From positions 1 through 36,575 of the forward strand of contig JBLIIE010000034.1 in the NCBI GenBank assembly GCA_047634635.1: a DNA stretch of 36,575 nucleotides, given 5' to 3'. The translations under genes and the position numbers were made by a program. Origin of the DNA: Granulosicoccus sp047634635 (lineage in GTDB: Bacteria > Pseudomonadota > Gammaproteobacteria > Granulosicoccales > Granulosicoccaceae). The notes beneath the pieces are model-generated. The model searched no databases. It saw only the letters and a program-made list of their open reading frames with translations, and was not told where the DNA came from. The first letter of the stretch is position 1, and each line of letters opens with the position of its first letter. Shown one piece after another: positions 1 through 8,345 of this stretch.

Positions 1-2
1 TC

Positions 3-1145
3 GTTTCCTGCCCCTGCGCACTTTCAATGGCAACCCCGGCTGCTTTAGCGGCAGCCACGGGGCGTCTTCTAAAACGTAATATTTTAATATCCCGTGCTAA
101 CGCGTTGGAACAGCTGGCACAGGTAACGGATATTGTCTTCGATAAAACTGGGACAGTAACGCTGGGAGAACCCCACATTAGTGCGGTATCAACCTACAGT
201 GGCATAGATGAGTCGACAGCACTTGGTCTTGCCCAATGGATGGAAGCCGGTTCAGCTCACCCTTACGCGCAGGCAATTCTCTACCGCCAGGATGCTGCAT
301 CGTTTGATTCAGTGAGGTCACACTATCCAGAGCTGATAATGGGTGATCGATCCTGTATCGATCACATGGTTGGTGGCGGTGTTGTTGTCACGCTGAAAGA
401 TGGACGAGAATTGCGACTGGGCTCTGCTCAGTGGTGCAAATTGAGCGAGGGAGACACCTTGTCAGCAACGTTAAGTCATCCGTCCAGTCTTTTTATATTG
501 TCCGAGATTAGCTGCTCTGGTGTGACGTCACTACTGGCTCGTTTCTCTGTCGAGGATGCATTGCGCCCAGAATCTGCATCTTTGATGGAGTCTCTTGTCC
601 GTGGCGGTTATACCCTACATCTTTTATCAGGTGATCGCGCAGTAGTGGCTAGTGCTGTAGCTGAATCGCTGTGCATTCAACGCTACAAGTCGGATGCGAG
701 CCCAGAGGATAAACAAGCGTACATAGCATTGTTACAGGCACAAGGGGCAACGGTGTTAATGATTGGTGATGGTGTCAACGATGCTCCCGTTCTTGCGCAT
801 GCAGACGTCTCCCTGGCGTTGAGTTCCGCAAGCTCACTGGCACAAACAGCTGCTGACGTTATCTCACTCAAACCGGGTCTTCAAGCGGTTCTACCGCTAC
901 TCAACAAAGCTCGAATAACAAGGCGTGTCATGCGCCAAAACATCAGCTGGGCGATCACCTACAACCTTGTGGCTATACCTGTTGCAGCTGTAGGATGGCT
1001 ACCCACTTGGGGCGCAGCTCTTGGTATGTCCTTCAGCTCTTTGCTAGTGGCTCTCAACGCGCTTCGTTTATGGTCAGATCGAACAGAGCCCGAAATTCAG
1101 TCAAATCATAGGAGGCACACTGTATGGAGTCGCTGTATCTCTTAA
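3..1145 (+). CDS. ccoI: Copper-translocating P-type ATPase CcoI, C-terminal part (5' truncated by window edge)
   Basis: P1B-type ATPase that moves copper across the inner membrane for cbb3 oxidase assembly. The reading frame is open from base 3 and starts with CPC, the intramembrane metal-binding motif, nine codons before the first Met, so the gene begins outside the window and that Met is not its start. In order come the DKTGT phosphorylation site (about 45 residues in), an SAHP motif like the HP motif of copper ATPases, the GDGVNDAP hinge motif and two C-terminal membrane helices. The 3' end overlaps ccoS by 22 bp. The CPC motif and the ccoS neighbour support CcoI over a housekeeping CopA. 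Family assignment is firm; the role in oxidase assembly is inferred from context. Confidence 0.93.
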   Translation, partial: VSCPCALSMATPAALAAATGRLLKRNILISRANALEQLAQVTDIVFDKTGTVTLGEPHISAVSTYSGIDESTALGLAQWMEAGSAHPYAQAILYRQDAASFDSVRSHYPELIMGDRSCIDHMVGGGVVVTLKDGRELRLGSAQWCKLSEGDTLSATLSHPSSLFILSEISCSGVTSLLARFSVEDALRPESASLMESLVRGGYTLHLLSGDRAVVASAVAESLCIQRYKSDASPEDKQAYIALLQAQGATVLMIGDGVNDAPVLAHADVSLALSSASSLAQTAADVISLKPGLQAVLPLLNKARITRRVMRQNISWAITYNLVAIPVAAVGWLPTWGAALGMSFSSLLVALNALRLWSDRTEPEIQSNHRRHTVWSRCIS

Positions 1146-1312
1146 TACCGCTGTCAGTAATCGGTGTTGGCGTTGCCATCTTGATTTTTCTCAAGATGAA
1201 TTCTAGTGGTCAGTTTGATGATGACGAAGGTCCAGCCTTCAGCATATTGTTAGACGACGATCGAGTCGTGTCGCCGGTTGTTAAAAAAGAGAATGAAAAC
1301 GAAAGACCGTAA
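1124..1312 (+). CDS. ccoS: cbb3 oxidase maturation protein CcoS
   Basis: Small (62 aa) membrane protein needed to insert haem b and CuB cofactors into cbb3 oxidase. It has the family layout: one N-terminal membrane helix (about residues 5-23), then a short cytoplasmic tail with FDDDEGPAF, close to the conserved 'GQFDDLE' region of CcoS. A good ribosome site (AGGAGG) sits just before the ATG, inside the end of ccoI. The tail is charged and low in complexity. Unlike the common ccoNOQP-GHIS order, ccoI and ccoS here precede ccoN. Confidence 0.9.
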   Translation: MESLYLLIPLSVIGVGVAILIFLKMNSSGQFDDDEGPAFSILLDDDRVVSPVVKKENENERP

Positions 1313-1326
1313 TTGATTTGGATCAA
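1313..1326. promoter_or_regulatory. FNR/Anr box upstream of ccoN
   Basis: TTGATTTGGATCAA is a perfect TTGAT-N4-ATCAA palindrome. It lies 130 bp before the ccoN start, just after the ccoS stop. CRP/FNR regulators with an E..SR recognition helix bind this sequence, and one such regulator is encoded at 7493-8215. It probably activates ccoNOQP under low oxygen and would split ccoIS from ccoNOQP transcriptionally. Confidence 0.85.
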
Positions 1327-1456
1327 TTGAGTTCATCGTTAGTATTGCTAATTTACCCTGAATGTGCGGACTCAGTGCTTCGTTACCCATTGACATGCCT
1401 ATTCTAGCGTCGTGAAGAGTCAAGGCTAGAACAATAAATCAGGAGCTTTTTTAACA

Positions 1457-2962
1457 ATGAGTACAACTAGCAGTGATGCTATGGCTATTACGCCGTCCTC
1501 GCAAATTAGGACAGCTGACACATATAACTACCAGGTCGTTCGCCAATTCGCAGTCATGACGGTGGTGTGGGGTGTGGTCGGTATGACAGTCGGGGCAGTC
1601 ATAGCTGCCCAACTCGCCTGGCCAGAGCTCAACTTCGGAATTTCCTGGCTTAGCTACGGTCGACTAAGACCATTGCACACGAACGCTGTAATTTTTGCGT
1701 TCGGTGGTAGTGCTCTGTTCGCAACCTCTTACTACGTCGTGCAGCGCACTTGTCAGGCGCGCCTGTTTGGTGGTCCGCTCATCGCATTTACTTTCTGGGG
1801 TTGGCAAGCCGTCATCGTAGCCGCAGCCATTACCTTGCCAATGGGCATTACTCAATCAAAAGAATACGCCGAGCTAGAGTGGCCTATCGATATTCTGATT
1901 GCGTTGATATGGGTGGCCTATGCCATCGTATTCTTTGGCACTATAGTTAAACGAAAGACACCTCACATTTATGTTGCCAACTGGTTTTATGGCGCCTATA
2001 TCCTGACTATAGCTGTATTGCATATTGTGAATAGCGCGGCACTACCTGTAACTATGAGTAAAAGCTACTCTGCTTATGCAGGTGTTCAGGACGCCATGAT
2101 TCAGTGGTGGTACGGGCACAACGCTGTAGGTTTTTTCCTGACAGCAGGTTTTCTTGGAATGATGTACTACTTCATTCCGAAGCAGGCTGGTCGGCCTATC
2201 TATTCTTATCGGCTATCTATTGTGCACTTCTGGGCCTTAATATTCACTTACATGTGGGCGGGACCTCATCACCTTCACTACACGGCATTGCCTGATTGGG
2301 CTCAATCTGTTGGTATGGTGTTTTCTCTCATTCTACTTGCACCTTCTTGGGGCGGCATGATTAACGGCATCATGACTCTATCAGGCGCATGGCACAAGCT
2401 GCGCACTGATCCTATTCTAAAGTTTCTTATCGTCTCTTTATCCTTCTATGGTATGTCCACATTTGAGGGGCCGATGATGGCAATAAAGACCGTAAATGCA
2501 TTGTCTCATTACACTGACTGGACAATTGGCCATGTGCATTCAGGCGCTCTGGGTTGGGTTGGACTAATCTCAATGGGATCTATTTACTACTTGCTGCCTC
2601 GTCTGTTTGGCCGCCCCAATATGTATAGTGTGAAACTGATTGAAATTCATTTTTGGGTTGCCACACTGGGTATTGTCATATACATCGCGTCGATGTGGAT
2701 AGCCGGTGTTATGCAAGGTCTGATGTGGCGTGCAACCAATCCCGATGGCACTTTGACTTACGCCTTCGTTGAAAGTGTCAAGGCGACCTATCCGTACTAT
2801 GTAATGCGCCTCATCGGCGGGCTGCTGTATCTCAGTGGTGCAATCATAATGCTCTACAACATGATCATGACGATCAGACTGGGTAGTAAGGTTGAGGCGA
2901 TGATACCGAGTTACTCATCTGTTGACACTGAACCCGTTAATACGGTTACAAACCCATCTTAA
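1457..2962 (+). CDS. ccoN: cbb3-type cytochrome c oxidase subunit I
   Basis: Catalytic haem-copper subunit that reduces O2 to water and pumps protons, with low-spin haem b and the haem b3/CuB centre. It is 501 aa with about 12 membrane helices. Visible ligand regions are the early HTNAVIFAFGG haem histidine, WWYGHNAVGF (CuB histidine region), AGPHHLHY (two adjacent histidines) and HVHSGALGW (haem ligands). The cytoplasmic N-terminal extension of about 25 residues is variable in the family. The start has a clear ribosome site (AGGAG). It is the first gene after the FNR box, and ccoO follows 19 bp downstream. Confidence 0.97.
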   Translation: MSTTSSDAMAITPSSQIRTADTYNYQVVRQFAVMTVVWGVVGMTVGAVIAAQLAWPELNFGISWLSYGRLRPLHTNAVIFAFGGSALFATSYYVVQRTCQARLFGGPLIAFTFWGWQAVIVAAAITLPMGITQSKEYAELEWPIDILIALIWVAYAIVFFGTIVKRKTPHIYVANWFYGAYILTIAVLHIVNSAALPVTMSKSYSAYAGVQDAMIQWWYGHNAVGFFLTAGFLGMMYYFIPKQAGRPIYSYRLSIVHFWALIFTYMWAGPHHLHYTALPDWAQSVGMVFSLILLAPSWGGMINGIMTLSGAWHKLRTDPILKFLIVSLSFYGMSTFEGPMMAIKTVNALSHYTDWTIGHVHSGALGWVGLISMGSIYYLLPRLFGRPNMYSVKLIEIHFWVATLGIVIYIASMWIAGVMQGLMWRATNPDGTLTYAFVESVKATYPYYVMRLIGGLLYLSGAIIMLYNMIMTIRLGSKVEAMIPSYSSVDTEPVNTVTNPS

Positions 2963-2981
2963 TTAGTTTGCGGAGCACACA

Positions 2982-3596
2982 ATGAAATTTACACACGCAC
3001 TAGTTGAGAAAAATATCGGTCTAATGATGATCTTGATTGTACTGGTCATTTCAGTGGGAGGGCTGGTTGAAATCGTACCATTGTTTTATCAGAAGTCCAT
3101 GACTGAACCTGTGGAGGGCCTTGAACCTTACAAGCCTTTGGAGCTGGCAGGACGAGACGTCTATGTACGTGAAGGTTGTTACAACTGCCACTCACAAATG
3201 ATAAGACCTTTTCGTGCAGAGACCGAACGATACGGCGCCTACTCTGTTGCTGGTGAATTCGTCTACGATCGACCCTTTCAGTGGGGCAGCAAACGCACTG
3301 GACCAGATCTACACAGGGTGGGTGGTCGTTATAGCGATGAGTGGCATCGTGTGCATTTAAATAATCCCCGTGATGTAGTTCCAGAATCAAACATGCCTGC
3401 CTATGCCTGGCTTGTCAAAACTGAGGTGGACCCTGAAGGCATAGTGCCAAAGCTTGAAGCTCTACGCATGCTCGGTCATCCATACACCACCGAACAGATC
3501 GCAAACGCCCCTGCTGATGTCAGAGGCAAAACAGAGCTTGATGCATTAATTAGCTATCTGCAGGTGCTGGGCACTGTTGGCAATGGAGTGAGGTAA
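2982..3596 (+). CDS. ccoO: cbb3-type cytochrome c oxidase subunit II (mono-haem cytochrome c)
   Basis: Membrane-anchored monohaem cytochrome c that passes electrons towards CcoN. It is 204 aa, with one N-terminal helix (about residues 10-32) and then a periplasmic domain. The haem site CYNCH is at about residues 67-71, followed by SQMIRPF, characteristic of CcoO. A methionine near SNMPAYAW is the likely distal ligand. The stop codon overlaps the ccoQ start (TAATG), so translation is probably coupled. Confidence 0.96.
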   Translation: MKFTHALVEKNIGLMMILIVLVISVGGLVEIVPLFYQKSMTEPVEGLEPYKPLELAGRDVYVREGCYNCHSQMIRPFRAETERYGAYSVAGEFVYDRPFQWGSKRTGPDLHRVGGRYSDEWHRVHLNNPRDVVPESNMPAYAWLVKTEVDPEGIVPKLEALRMLGHPYTTEQIANAPADVRGKTELDALISYLQVLGTVGNGVR

Positions 3597-3793
3597 TGGA
3601 CGTTAATGATCTCAGAACCATTATTACAACTCTCAGCTTCATCATTTTCCTAGGGATTGTTTACTGGGCCTACAGCGGTAGACAGAAATCCAGATTCGAT
3701 GAAGCTGCAAACTTGCCTTTTGCAGATGATGATATGCAAGAACAAACAATTCATAAAAATGTTTTAGTAGAACAGGAATCGAAAGATGTCTGA
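3596..3793 (+). CDS. ccoQ: cbb3-type oxidase small subunit CcoQ/FixQ
   Basis: A 65-aa single-helix protein of the CcoQ family, which stabilises CcoP in the assembled oxidase. The N-terminus holds one membrane helix (about residues 10-27), ending in the family-typical YSGRQKSRFDEAANLPFADDD. Its start overlaps the ccoO stop by one base and its end overlaps ccoP by 8 bp. It is short, but position and motif make the call secure. Confidence 0.93.
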   Translation: MDVNDLRTIITTLSFIIFLGIVYWAYSGRQKSRFDEAANLPFADDDMQEQTIHKNVLVEQESKDV

Positions 3794-4715
3794 TTTCACA
3801 ATTAGTGGTCTGAGCTGGGTCATTTCGTTAGTTGTTATCATATCGATTGTTGCCTGCTTTTTACTCGCTTGGTCACTGGCATCACGAAAAGCGCCAACTA
3901 ATAGTGATGGTCAAGTTGAATCTACCGGCCACGTATGGGACGAAGACTTACGGGAACTGAACAATCCCTTGCCCCGTTGGTGGTTGTATTTGTTCTACAT
4001 CACGTGTGTCTTTGGTGCTCTATATCTTGTTTTATACCCTGGATTAGGAACTTACAAAGGAGTATTTGATTGGTCTTCTACAGGCCAATACGATCAAGAG
4101 GTTGCAGATGCAAAAAGTGAGTATGAACCTCTATATGTAGCCTATCTAGAGCAGGACATTAAAGACGTTGCAAGCAACCCTGATGCGGTTGCGATGGGCG
4201 AACGGCTGTATCTGACGTACTGCACACAGTGTCATGGTTCTGATGCCAGAGGGTCTCGCTCATTCCCGAATCTGGCTGATAGCGATTGGTTGGGTGCCGG
4301 AACACCAGATTACATTAAAACAACTGTTTTAAATGGACGCAATGCCATTATGCCAGCCATGCATGCCGCCATTGGCAATAAAGATGAAGCTACTGAATCC
4401 GTTGCACACTATGTTTTGTCACTGTCTGACAGTATTCATGACGCTGAGAAAGCGACACTTGGACAGAATAAATTCGCGGTGTGTTCAGCATGTCATGGTC
4501 CTACTGGTGCAGGCAACCCACTGATCGGCGCCCCAAATTTGACTGACGACACGTGGTTATACGGTGGCTCTTTAACGTCAGTGCAAAACGCGATCAAAAA
4601 CGGATTCGATAACCAGATGCCTGCATTTGGCCAACTTTTGGGAGAAGGTAAAGCGCATGTAGTGGCAGCTTACATCTGGAGCCTGTCCAATAATGATGTA
4701 AGTGAGAAGAATTAA
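3786..4715 (+). CDS. ccoP: cbb3-type cytochrome c oxidase subunit III (di-haem cytochrome c)
   Basis: Electron-entry subunit of cbb3 oxidase, 309 aa. Two membrane helices lie at about residues 8-28 and 60-82, the second being WWLYLFYITCVFG. The periplasmic part carries two haem c sites, CTQCHG at about residue 145 and CSACHG at about residue 233, with later methionines in IMPAMHAA and QMPAFGQ as likely axial ligands. The two-helix form is the one with N-terminal extension found in many Proteobacteria. ccoG follows directly. Confidence 0.96.
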   Translation: MSDFTISGLSWVISLVVIISIVACFLLAWSLASRKAPTNSDGQVESTGHVWDEDLRELNNPLPRWWLYLFYITCVFGALYLVLYPGLGTYKGVFDWSSTGQYDQEVADAKSEYEPLYVAYLEQDIKDVASNPDAVAMGERLYLTYCTQCHGSDARGSRSFPNLADSDWLGAGTPDYIKTTVLNGRNAIMPAMHAAIGNKDEATESVAHYVLSLSDSIHDAEKATLGQNKFAVCSACHGPTGAGNPLIGAPNLTDDTWLYGGSLTSVQNAIKNGFDNQMPAFGQLLGEGKAHVVAAYIWSLSNNDVSEKN

Positions 4716-4719
4716 ATTG

Positions 4720-6123
4720 GTGAAGACAGCAGAATCAGAGCAGAAGCATCTTCTTTTTGAGGTAAGCCAAAAGATTTATGCACGCTCAGTGACTGGTGTG
4801 TTTGCACGGTGGCGTTGGGCGATGGTCTGGTTTACCCAGGTATTGTTTTATGGTCTGCCATGGTTAAGCTGGAATGAACGACAAGCCATACTTTTCGATC
4901 TTGCAGAGCGCAAGTTCCATATTTTCGGTTTGATCCTATACCCACAAGATTTTATTTATCTAACTGTGCTTTTGATCATTAGCGCAATGTCACTGTTTCT
5001 GTTTACCTCAGTGGCTGGGCGCCTGTGGTGTGGATATACCTGTCCTCAAACAGTCTACACTGAAATTTTCATGTGGATCGAGAGCAAAATCGAAGGTGAT
5101 CGAAATCAACGTATAAGACTGGATAACCGCGGTTCCAAGAAAGAGAAGTATCGTAAAAAAACTCTCAAGCATGCGACTTGGCTAGCAGTAGCATTCTGGA
5201 CTGGAATCAGCTTTGTTGGGTACTTCACACCGATTCGAGATTTGGTTGTGCAACTGGTGACCTTTTCACTAGGTCCTTGGCAGTCCTTCTGGATCCTGTT
5301 CTACGGGTTTTCAACCTATGGGAATGCAGGTTTTTTGCGTGAGCAAGTCTGCAAATACATGTGCCCTTATGCCCGCTTTCAAGGTGTCATGTTTGACGCA
5401 GACACACTCGTTATTACATACGATGACAAACGTGGTGATCCTCAGGGCGCACGATCAAAAATGTCAGATCCAAAATCTCTTGGGCTTGGCGATTGTGTAA
5501 ATTGCAGTCTGTGCGTACAGGTCTGCCCCACAGGAATAGACATTCGTGATGGCATGCAATATGAGTGTATTGGATGCGCTGCGTGCATTGACGCCTGCGA
5601 TAAGGTCATGGAGAAAGTAGGATATCCCAAGGGACTTATCCGATATGACACCCTCAATGGGATAGAAAATGGTTGGACACGAAAACAGCTCTGGAAACGT
5701 GTCCTGCGTATTCGTGTATGGATATACACGGCAATATTATCAACAGCAGTAATTATATTGCTTTCGTCGATAGCCACCAGAGTTCCATTGAAAGTTGATG
5801 TATTGAGAGACCGTGGTGCCTTATCAAGAGAGGTAAAAAACGGCAATATAGAAAATGTGTATCGAATCATGATTCTTAACAGCGCTGAAATAGAACGCGA
5901 ATATTCACTTGAAATTGAAGGACTGCGCGACGCTATTATCGATACCGACAAGACTATTGACGTAGACGCAGTAGGCAATCGCTTATTTGCGGTGAGAGTT
6001 CAAGCTGCACCGAATGCGGGTGATGCAGGCAGCAATCAGATATATTTTGTAGTGACTGCAACAGACGACGCTTCAGTCACTCAACGTGAGAAATCATCTT
6101 TCTTTTTTCCACAACCGCGTTAA
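4720..6123 (+). CDS. ccoG: cbb3 oxidase assembly ferredoxin-like protein CcoG (FixG/RdxA)
   Basis: Membrane iron-sulfur protein of the CcoG family, which has been linked to cupric reductase activity in cbb3 assembly. Several N-terminal membrane helices include the WCGYTCPQTVYTE motif, and a further CKYMCPYARFQG motif follows. Two ferredoxin clusters come next: CVNCSLCVQVCP and CIGCAACIDACDK (about residues 260-300). The C-terminus is an Ig-like periplasmic domain after one more helix. A GTG at 4702 inside ccoP is also in frame, but GTG at 4720 follows a purine-rich AGAAG about 10 bp upstream and avoids overlap, so it is preferred. Confidence 0.94.
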   Translation: MKTAESEQKHLLFEVSQKIYARSVTGVFARWRWAMVWFTQVLFYGLPWLSWNERQAILFDLAERKFHIFGLILYPQDFIYLTVLLIISAMSLFLFTSVAGRLWCGYTCPQTVYTEIFMWIESKIEGDRNQRIRLDNRGSKKEKYRKKTLKHATWLAVAFWTGISFVGYFTPIRDLVVQLVTFSLGPWQSFWILFYGFSTYGNAGFLREQVCKYMCPYARFQGVMFDADTLVITYDDKRGDPQGARSKMSDPKSLGLGDCVNCSLCVQVCPTGIDIRDGMQYECIGCAACIDACDKVMEKVGYPKGLIRYDTLNGIENGWTRKQLWKRVLRIRVWIYTAILSTAVIILLSSIATRVPLKVDVLRDRGALSREVKNGNIENVYRIMILNSAEIEREYSLEIEGLRDAIIDTDKTIDVDAVGNRLFAVRVQAAPNAGDAGSNQIYFVVTATDDASVTQREKSSFFFPQPR

Positions 6124-6128
6124 CCGTT

Positions 6129-6692
6129 ATGAGTAATAAGCAAGTGGATGACTATGATAAGGCTATGGCTCTTGTGCCTTGGTACAAACACGGTTGGCCC
6201 TGGTTTTTAATCAGCTTTCCACTGACCTCTGTTTTGTTGGGCATCATGATGGTTTCCTTGGCACTGAACACTAACAATTCACTGGTTGTAGATGATTACT
6301 ACAGAGAAGGTAAAGCAATCAATCAGCGTATCGATCGTGACAAGAAGGCAGCAGCACGTGGTCTTGCCGCATTGATTCATATTCAAAGTGTCGAGGGGAC
6401 AGTCCTTACTCTCACACAAAAGCTACCAGCGAGTAGTGCTGATGCTATGGCATGGCCAGAAAAATTGTCCTTGCGACTGGTTCATGTTACCGAAGCTGAT
6501 TTCGATCAAAACCATCTGTTTTTACACATCGGTGGCGGGCGCTACATAGATACTGAGGGGCAATGGCCAGAGACCGGTCGTTGGCGCATTCATCTGCAAT
6601 CAGTCGTAGACTTCGACTGGAGGCTAGTCAGCGAAACAATTCTATTTGGCGATACACTTGATATTGCCATCGAGGCTTACTATGGTCGATGA
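6129..6692 (+). CDS. ccoH: cbb3 oxidase assembly protein CcoH (FixH)
   Basis: Single-span assembly factor that associates with cbb3 oxidase. It is 187 aa: a cytoplasmic N-terminus, a membrane helix at about residues 24-45 (FLISFPLTSVLLGIMMVSLA), then the family signature VVDDYYREGKAIN and a beta-rich periplasmic domain. It starts 5 bp after ccoG and its stop overlaps the next small gene by 11 bp. Family assignment is firm on the VDDYYREG motif and position. Confidence 0.92.
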   Translation: MSNKQVDDYDKAMALVPWYKHGWPWFLISFPLTSVLLGIMMVSLALNTNNSLVVDDYYREGKAINQRIDRDKKAAARGLAALIHIQSVEGTVLTLTQKLPASSADAMAWPEKLSLRLVHVTEADFDQNHLFLHIGGGRYIDTEGQWPETGRWRIHLQSVVDFDWRLVSETILFGDTLDIAIEAYYGR

Positions 6693-6993
6693 TAAGGATC
6701 AGGATTATCCAGAAACACCATCAAGCCCACCTCGCCTAGCGCGCTTTCTAATGCAGGTGTTGTGGCCTGCATTCGTGGGTGCCATTGTCGCTGTTGGGCT
6801 GTTGTTTTCCCTCATAGATCCGCTTCAATTCAATGGCTTTATCGTCTACCTGGGTGGGAGCCGTGAAGCTGCGTATACGGTGGGGTTTTTATTCTTGTGG
6901 GCTGTATTCTCCTTTGCGTGTTCACTAACCTGGTTTCTTGCTAGTACAGAAAGTCGTCAAATGCCACGCGACAAGCAAGCTCGGCGAGATTAA
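6682..6993 (+). CDS. Small two-helix membrane protein at the end of the cbb3 operon
   Basis: Not recognised as a named family. From ATG 6682 the protein is 103 aa, with an acidic, proline-rich start, two membrane helices (about residues 21-43 and 60-83) and a basic tail. The ATG at 6646 is in frame but lies deep in ccoH with no ribosome site, whereas 6682 follows GAGG at a good distance and overlaps ccoH by 11 bp. The overlap implies coupled translation, so a role in cbb3 assembly or stability is plausible but unproven. It might alternatively be a general small inner-membrane protein carried along in the operon. Confidence 0.75.
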   Translation: MVDDKDQDYPETPSSPPRLARFLMQVLWPAFVGAIVAVGLLFSLIDPLQFNGFIVYLGGSREAAYTVGFLFLWAVFSFACSLTWFLASTESRQMPRDKQARRD

Positions 6994-7014
6994 TGAATTG
7001 TGACATCACCAGTA

Positions 7015-7527
7015 TCAATTATTACTCTCGACGGACCAAATTGACCGCATCTCCAAAAACAAGAATGAGGCGGTCCAACCGATCATTAATAGTCCCAAGA
7101 GTGCTTCAATTCCAGTTAGCAATCTAATGTGACCGATCGGAAAAATATCCCCGATACCTAGTGATGTGTAACTTGCAAAAGAAAAATAAAGATAGGTTTG
7201 GATAGTAGGTATTCCATCTCCCAACAGGCTTCCAAAATGCCAAGTTTCGCCAACCCAGTATAATCCAACCCCGTACACAATAATTTCAGTTACGTGTGCA
7301 CCAATAAGAATAAGCACAGTAGCCGCTACGTGCCATCGCCTGGGCCTGCTGAATCGCAGTAATAGCCACTGAGTGACGAACATCAACACTTCATGGTGAA
7401 TTAAAACCACTATAAACACAAATACAATACCAATTGGAATAACTAATAAATTATTCATAACAGAAGAGATTAGTTGGTTTTTTTTCTCATCGTTAATGTA
7501 TTTGGACTGACTCGTCTCCTTCTGCAA
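7015..7527 (-). CDS. K+-channel-like membrane protein (pore-loop ion channel family)
   Basis: About 150-170 aa, with three hydrophobic segments and one re-entrant pore loop before the last. The loop reads SYTSLGIGDIFP, matching the position and shape of the K+-channel filter TxGYGD but with LGIGD, as in many bacterial proteins of the ion-channel (two-helix) family. Ion selectivity is therefore uncertain. The longest reading starts at TTG 7527, overlapping the upstream regulator by 35 bp; ATG 7458 would start right at the first helix and is equally credible. It lies downstream of the FixK-like regulator on the same strand and is probably co-transcribed. Confidence 0.8.
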   Translation of the reverse strand: MQKETSQSKYINDEKKNQLISSVMNNLLVIPIGIVFVFIVVLIHHEVLMFVTQWLLLRFSRPRRWHVAATVLILIGAHVTEIIVYGVGLYWVGETWHFGSLLGDGIPTIQTYLYFSFASYTSLGIGDIFPIGHIRLLTGIEALLGLLMIGWTASFLFLEMRSIWSVESNN

Positions 7528-8215
7528 TGCAACCTAATAATTCAATATCGTCAATGTGAATCGTCGTGGTGGCTAACATTGATATTACACCACGTTGCTT
7601 TAACTTGGTGAAATTACGACTCACAGTCTCAACTGTAAGACCGAGAAAATCAGCTATTTCACATCGTTTCATTGGAATTTGCATACTATTGTCTTGTTGA
7701 TCAGAATCGCGGGTTCGAAAGAAAATTCCCAGTAGAAATGTCGCTAATTTTTCCATAGCTGATTTCCTTCCTAACGACAACAATTGCTCACGCGTATTCG
7801 CTAATTCTAGCGCCGTGATGCGAAGTAGGCTTCGCCCAAAGCCAGGTTCACTCATAACGAGCTTATCTATTGCATTGATCGGAATACAACGCAACCGACT
7901 TGATCCAAGAGATTCTGCGCTATTGACGTGCCTGCCCGTGTAATCCAGCCCCAGAATATCACCTGGATACGCAAATTTACAGATTTGACGCCTACCGTCA
8001 GCAAGTACCTTATAGGTGCACACAACACCTGATAAAACCAGGAAAACATGGGACTGGGCGTCCTTTTCCAGGTACAGGTGCTCATGATCTGTTAATGCAC
8101 GTTCTGATGTACAGCTAACTGTCTGGCCCAGCGAAATATGATCTGTCTTATCAGTTTGAAGCCAAGTGCATACTCTTGAAGCTGCAGAAGAAGCTTGTTC
8201 GGCATAGTGTTGCAT
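7493..8215 (-). CDS. FixK/FNR-like transcription regulator (CRP/FNR family)
   Basis: A 240-aa CRP/FNR regulator: N-terminal cyclic-nucleotide-binding-like beta barrel (about residues 25-140, including FLVLSGVV and PGDILGLD), a dimerisation helix, and a C-terminal winged helix with recognition helix LTVETVSRNFTKLKQRG. The E-V-S-R pattern matches FNR/FixK proteins that bind TTGAT-N4-ATCAA. No CxxCx3C-type cysteine cluster is present near the N-terminus, so it does not look like an oxygen-labile 4Fe-4S FNR and resembles FixK. An upstream in-frame ATG at 8263 exists, but ATG 8215 follows AAGAGGTG at 7 bp and is preferred. It probably acts on the six nearby boxes. Confidence 0.9.
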   Translation of the reverse strand: MQHYAEQASSAASRVCTWLQTDKTDHISLGQTVSCTSERALTDHEHLYLEKDAQSHVFLVLSGVVCTYKVLADGRRQICKFAYPGDILGLDYTGRHVNSAESLGSSRLRCIPINAIDKLVMSEPGFGRSLLRITALELANTREQLLSLGRKSAMEKLATFLLGIFFRTRDSDQQDNSMQIPMKRCEIADFLGLTVETVSRNFTKLKQRGVISMLATTTIHIDDIELLGCIAEGDESVQIH

Positions 8216-8345
8216 GGTTTGACACCTCTTGTTAGGCTGGAGCACCCAGCGCTTGAGGGTCATTGAATCAAGTATGTGTCACTTAATTCTCATCGAAGTG
8301 TCGCTTTGTAAATCTTTTTGTATCAAATTGTAAACAGCAGGAGTG

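Noticed and set aside
5442..5978. 178-aa minus-strand open frame inside ccoG
   Set aside because: It lies wholly antisense to a well-supported gene, with serine/isoleucine-rich composition typical of shadow frames.
8321..8325. ATCAA half site upstream of the FixK-like gene
   Set aside because: The other half does not match TTGAT, so autoregulation by an FNR-type protein cannot be claimed.
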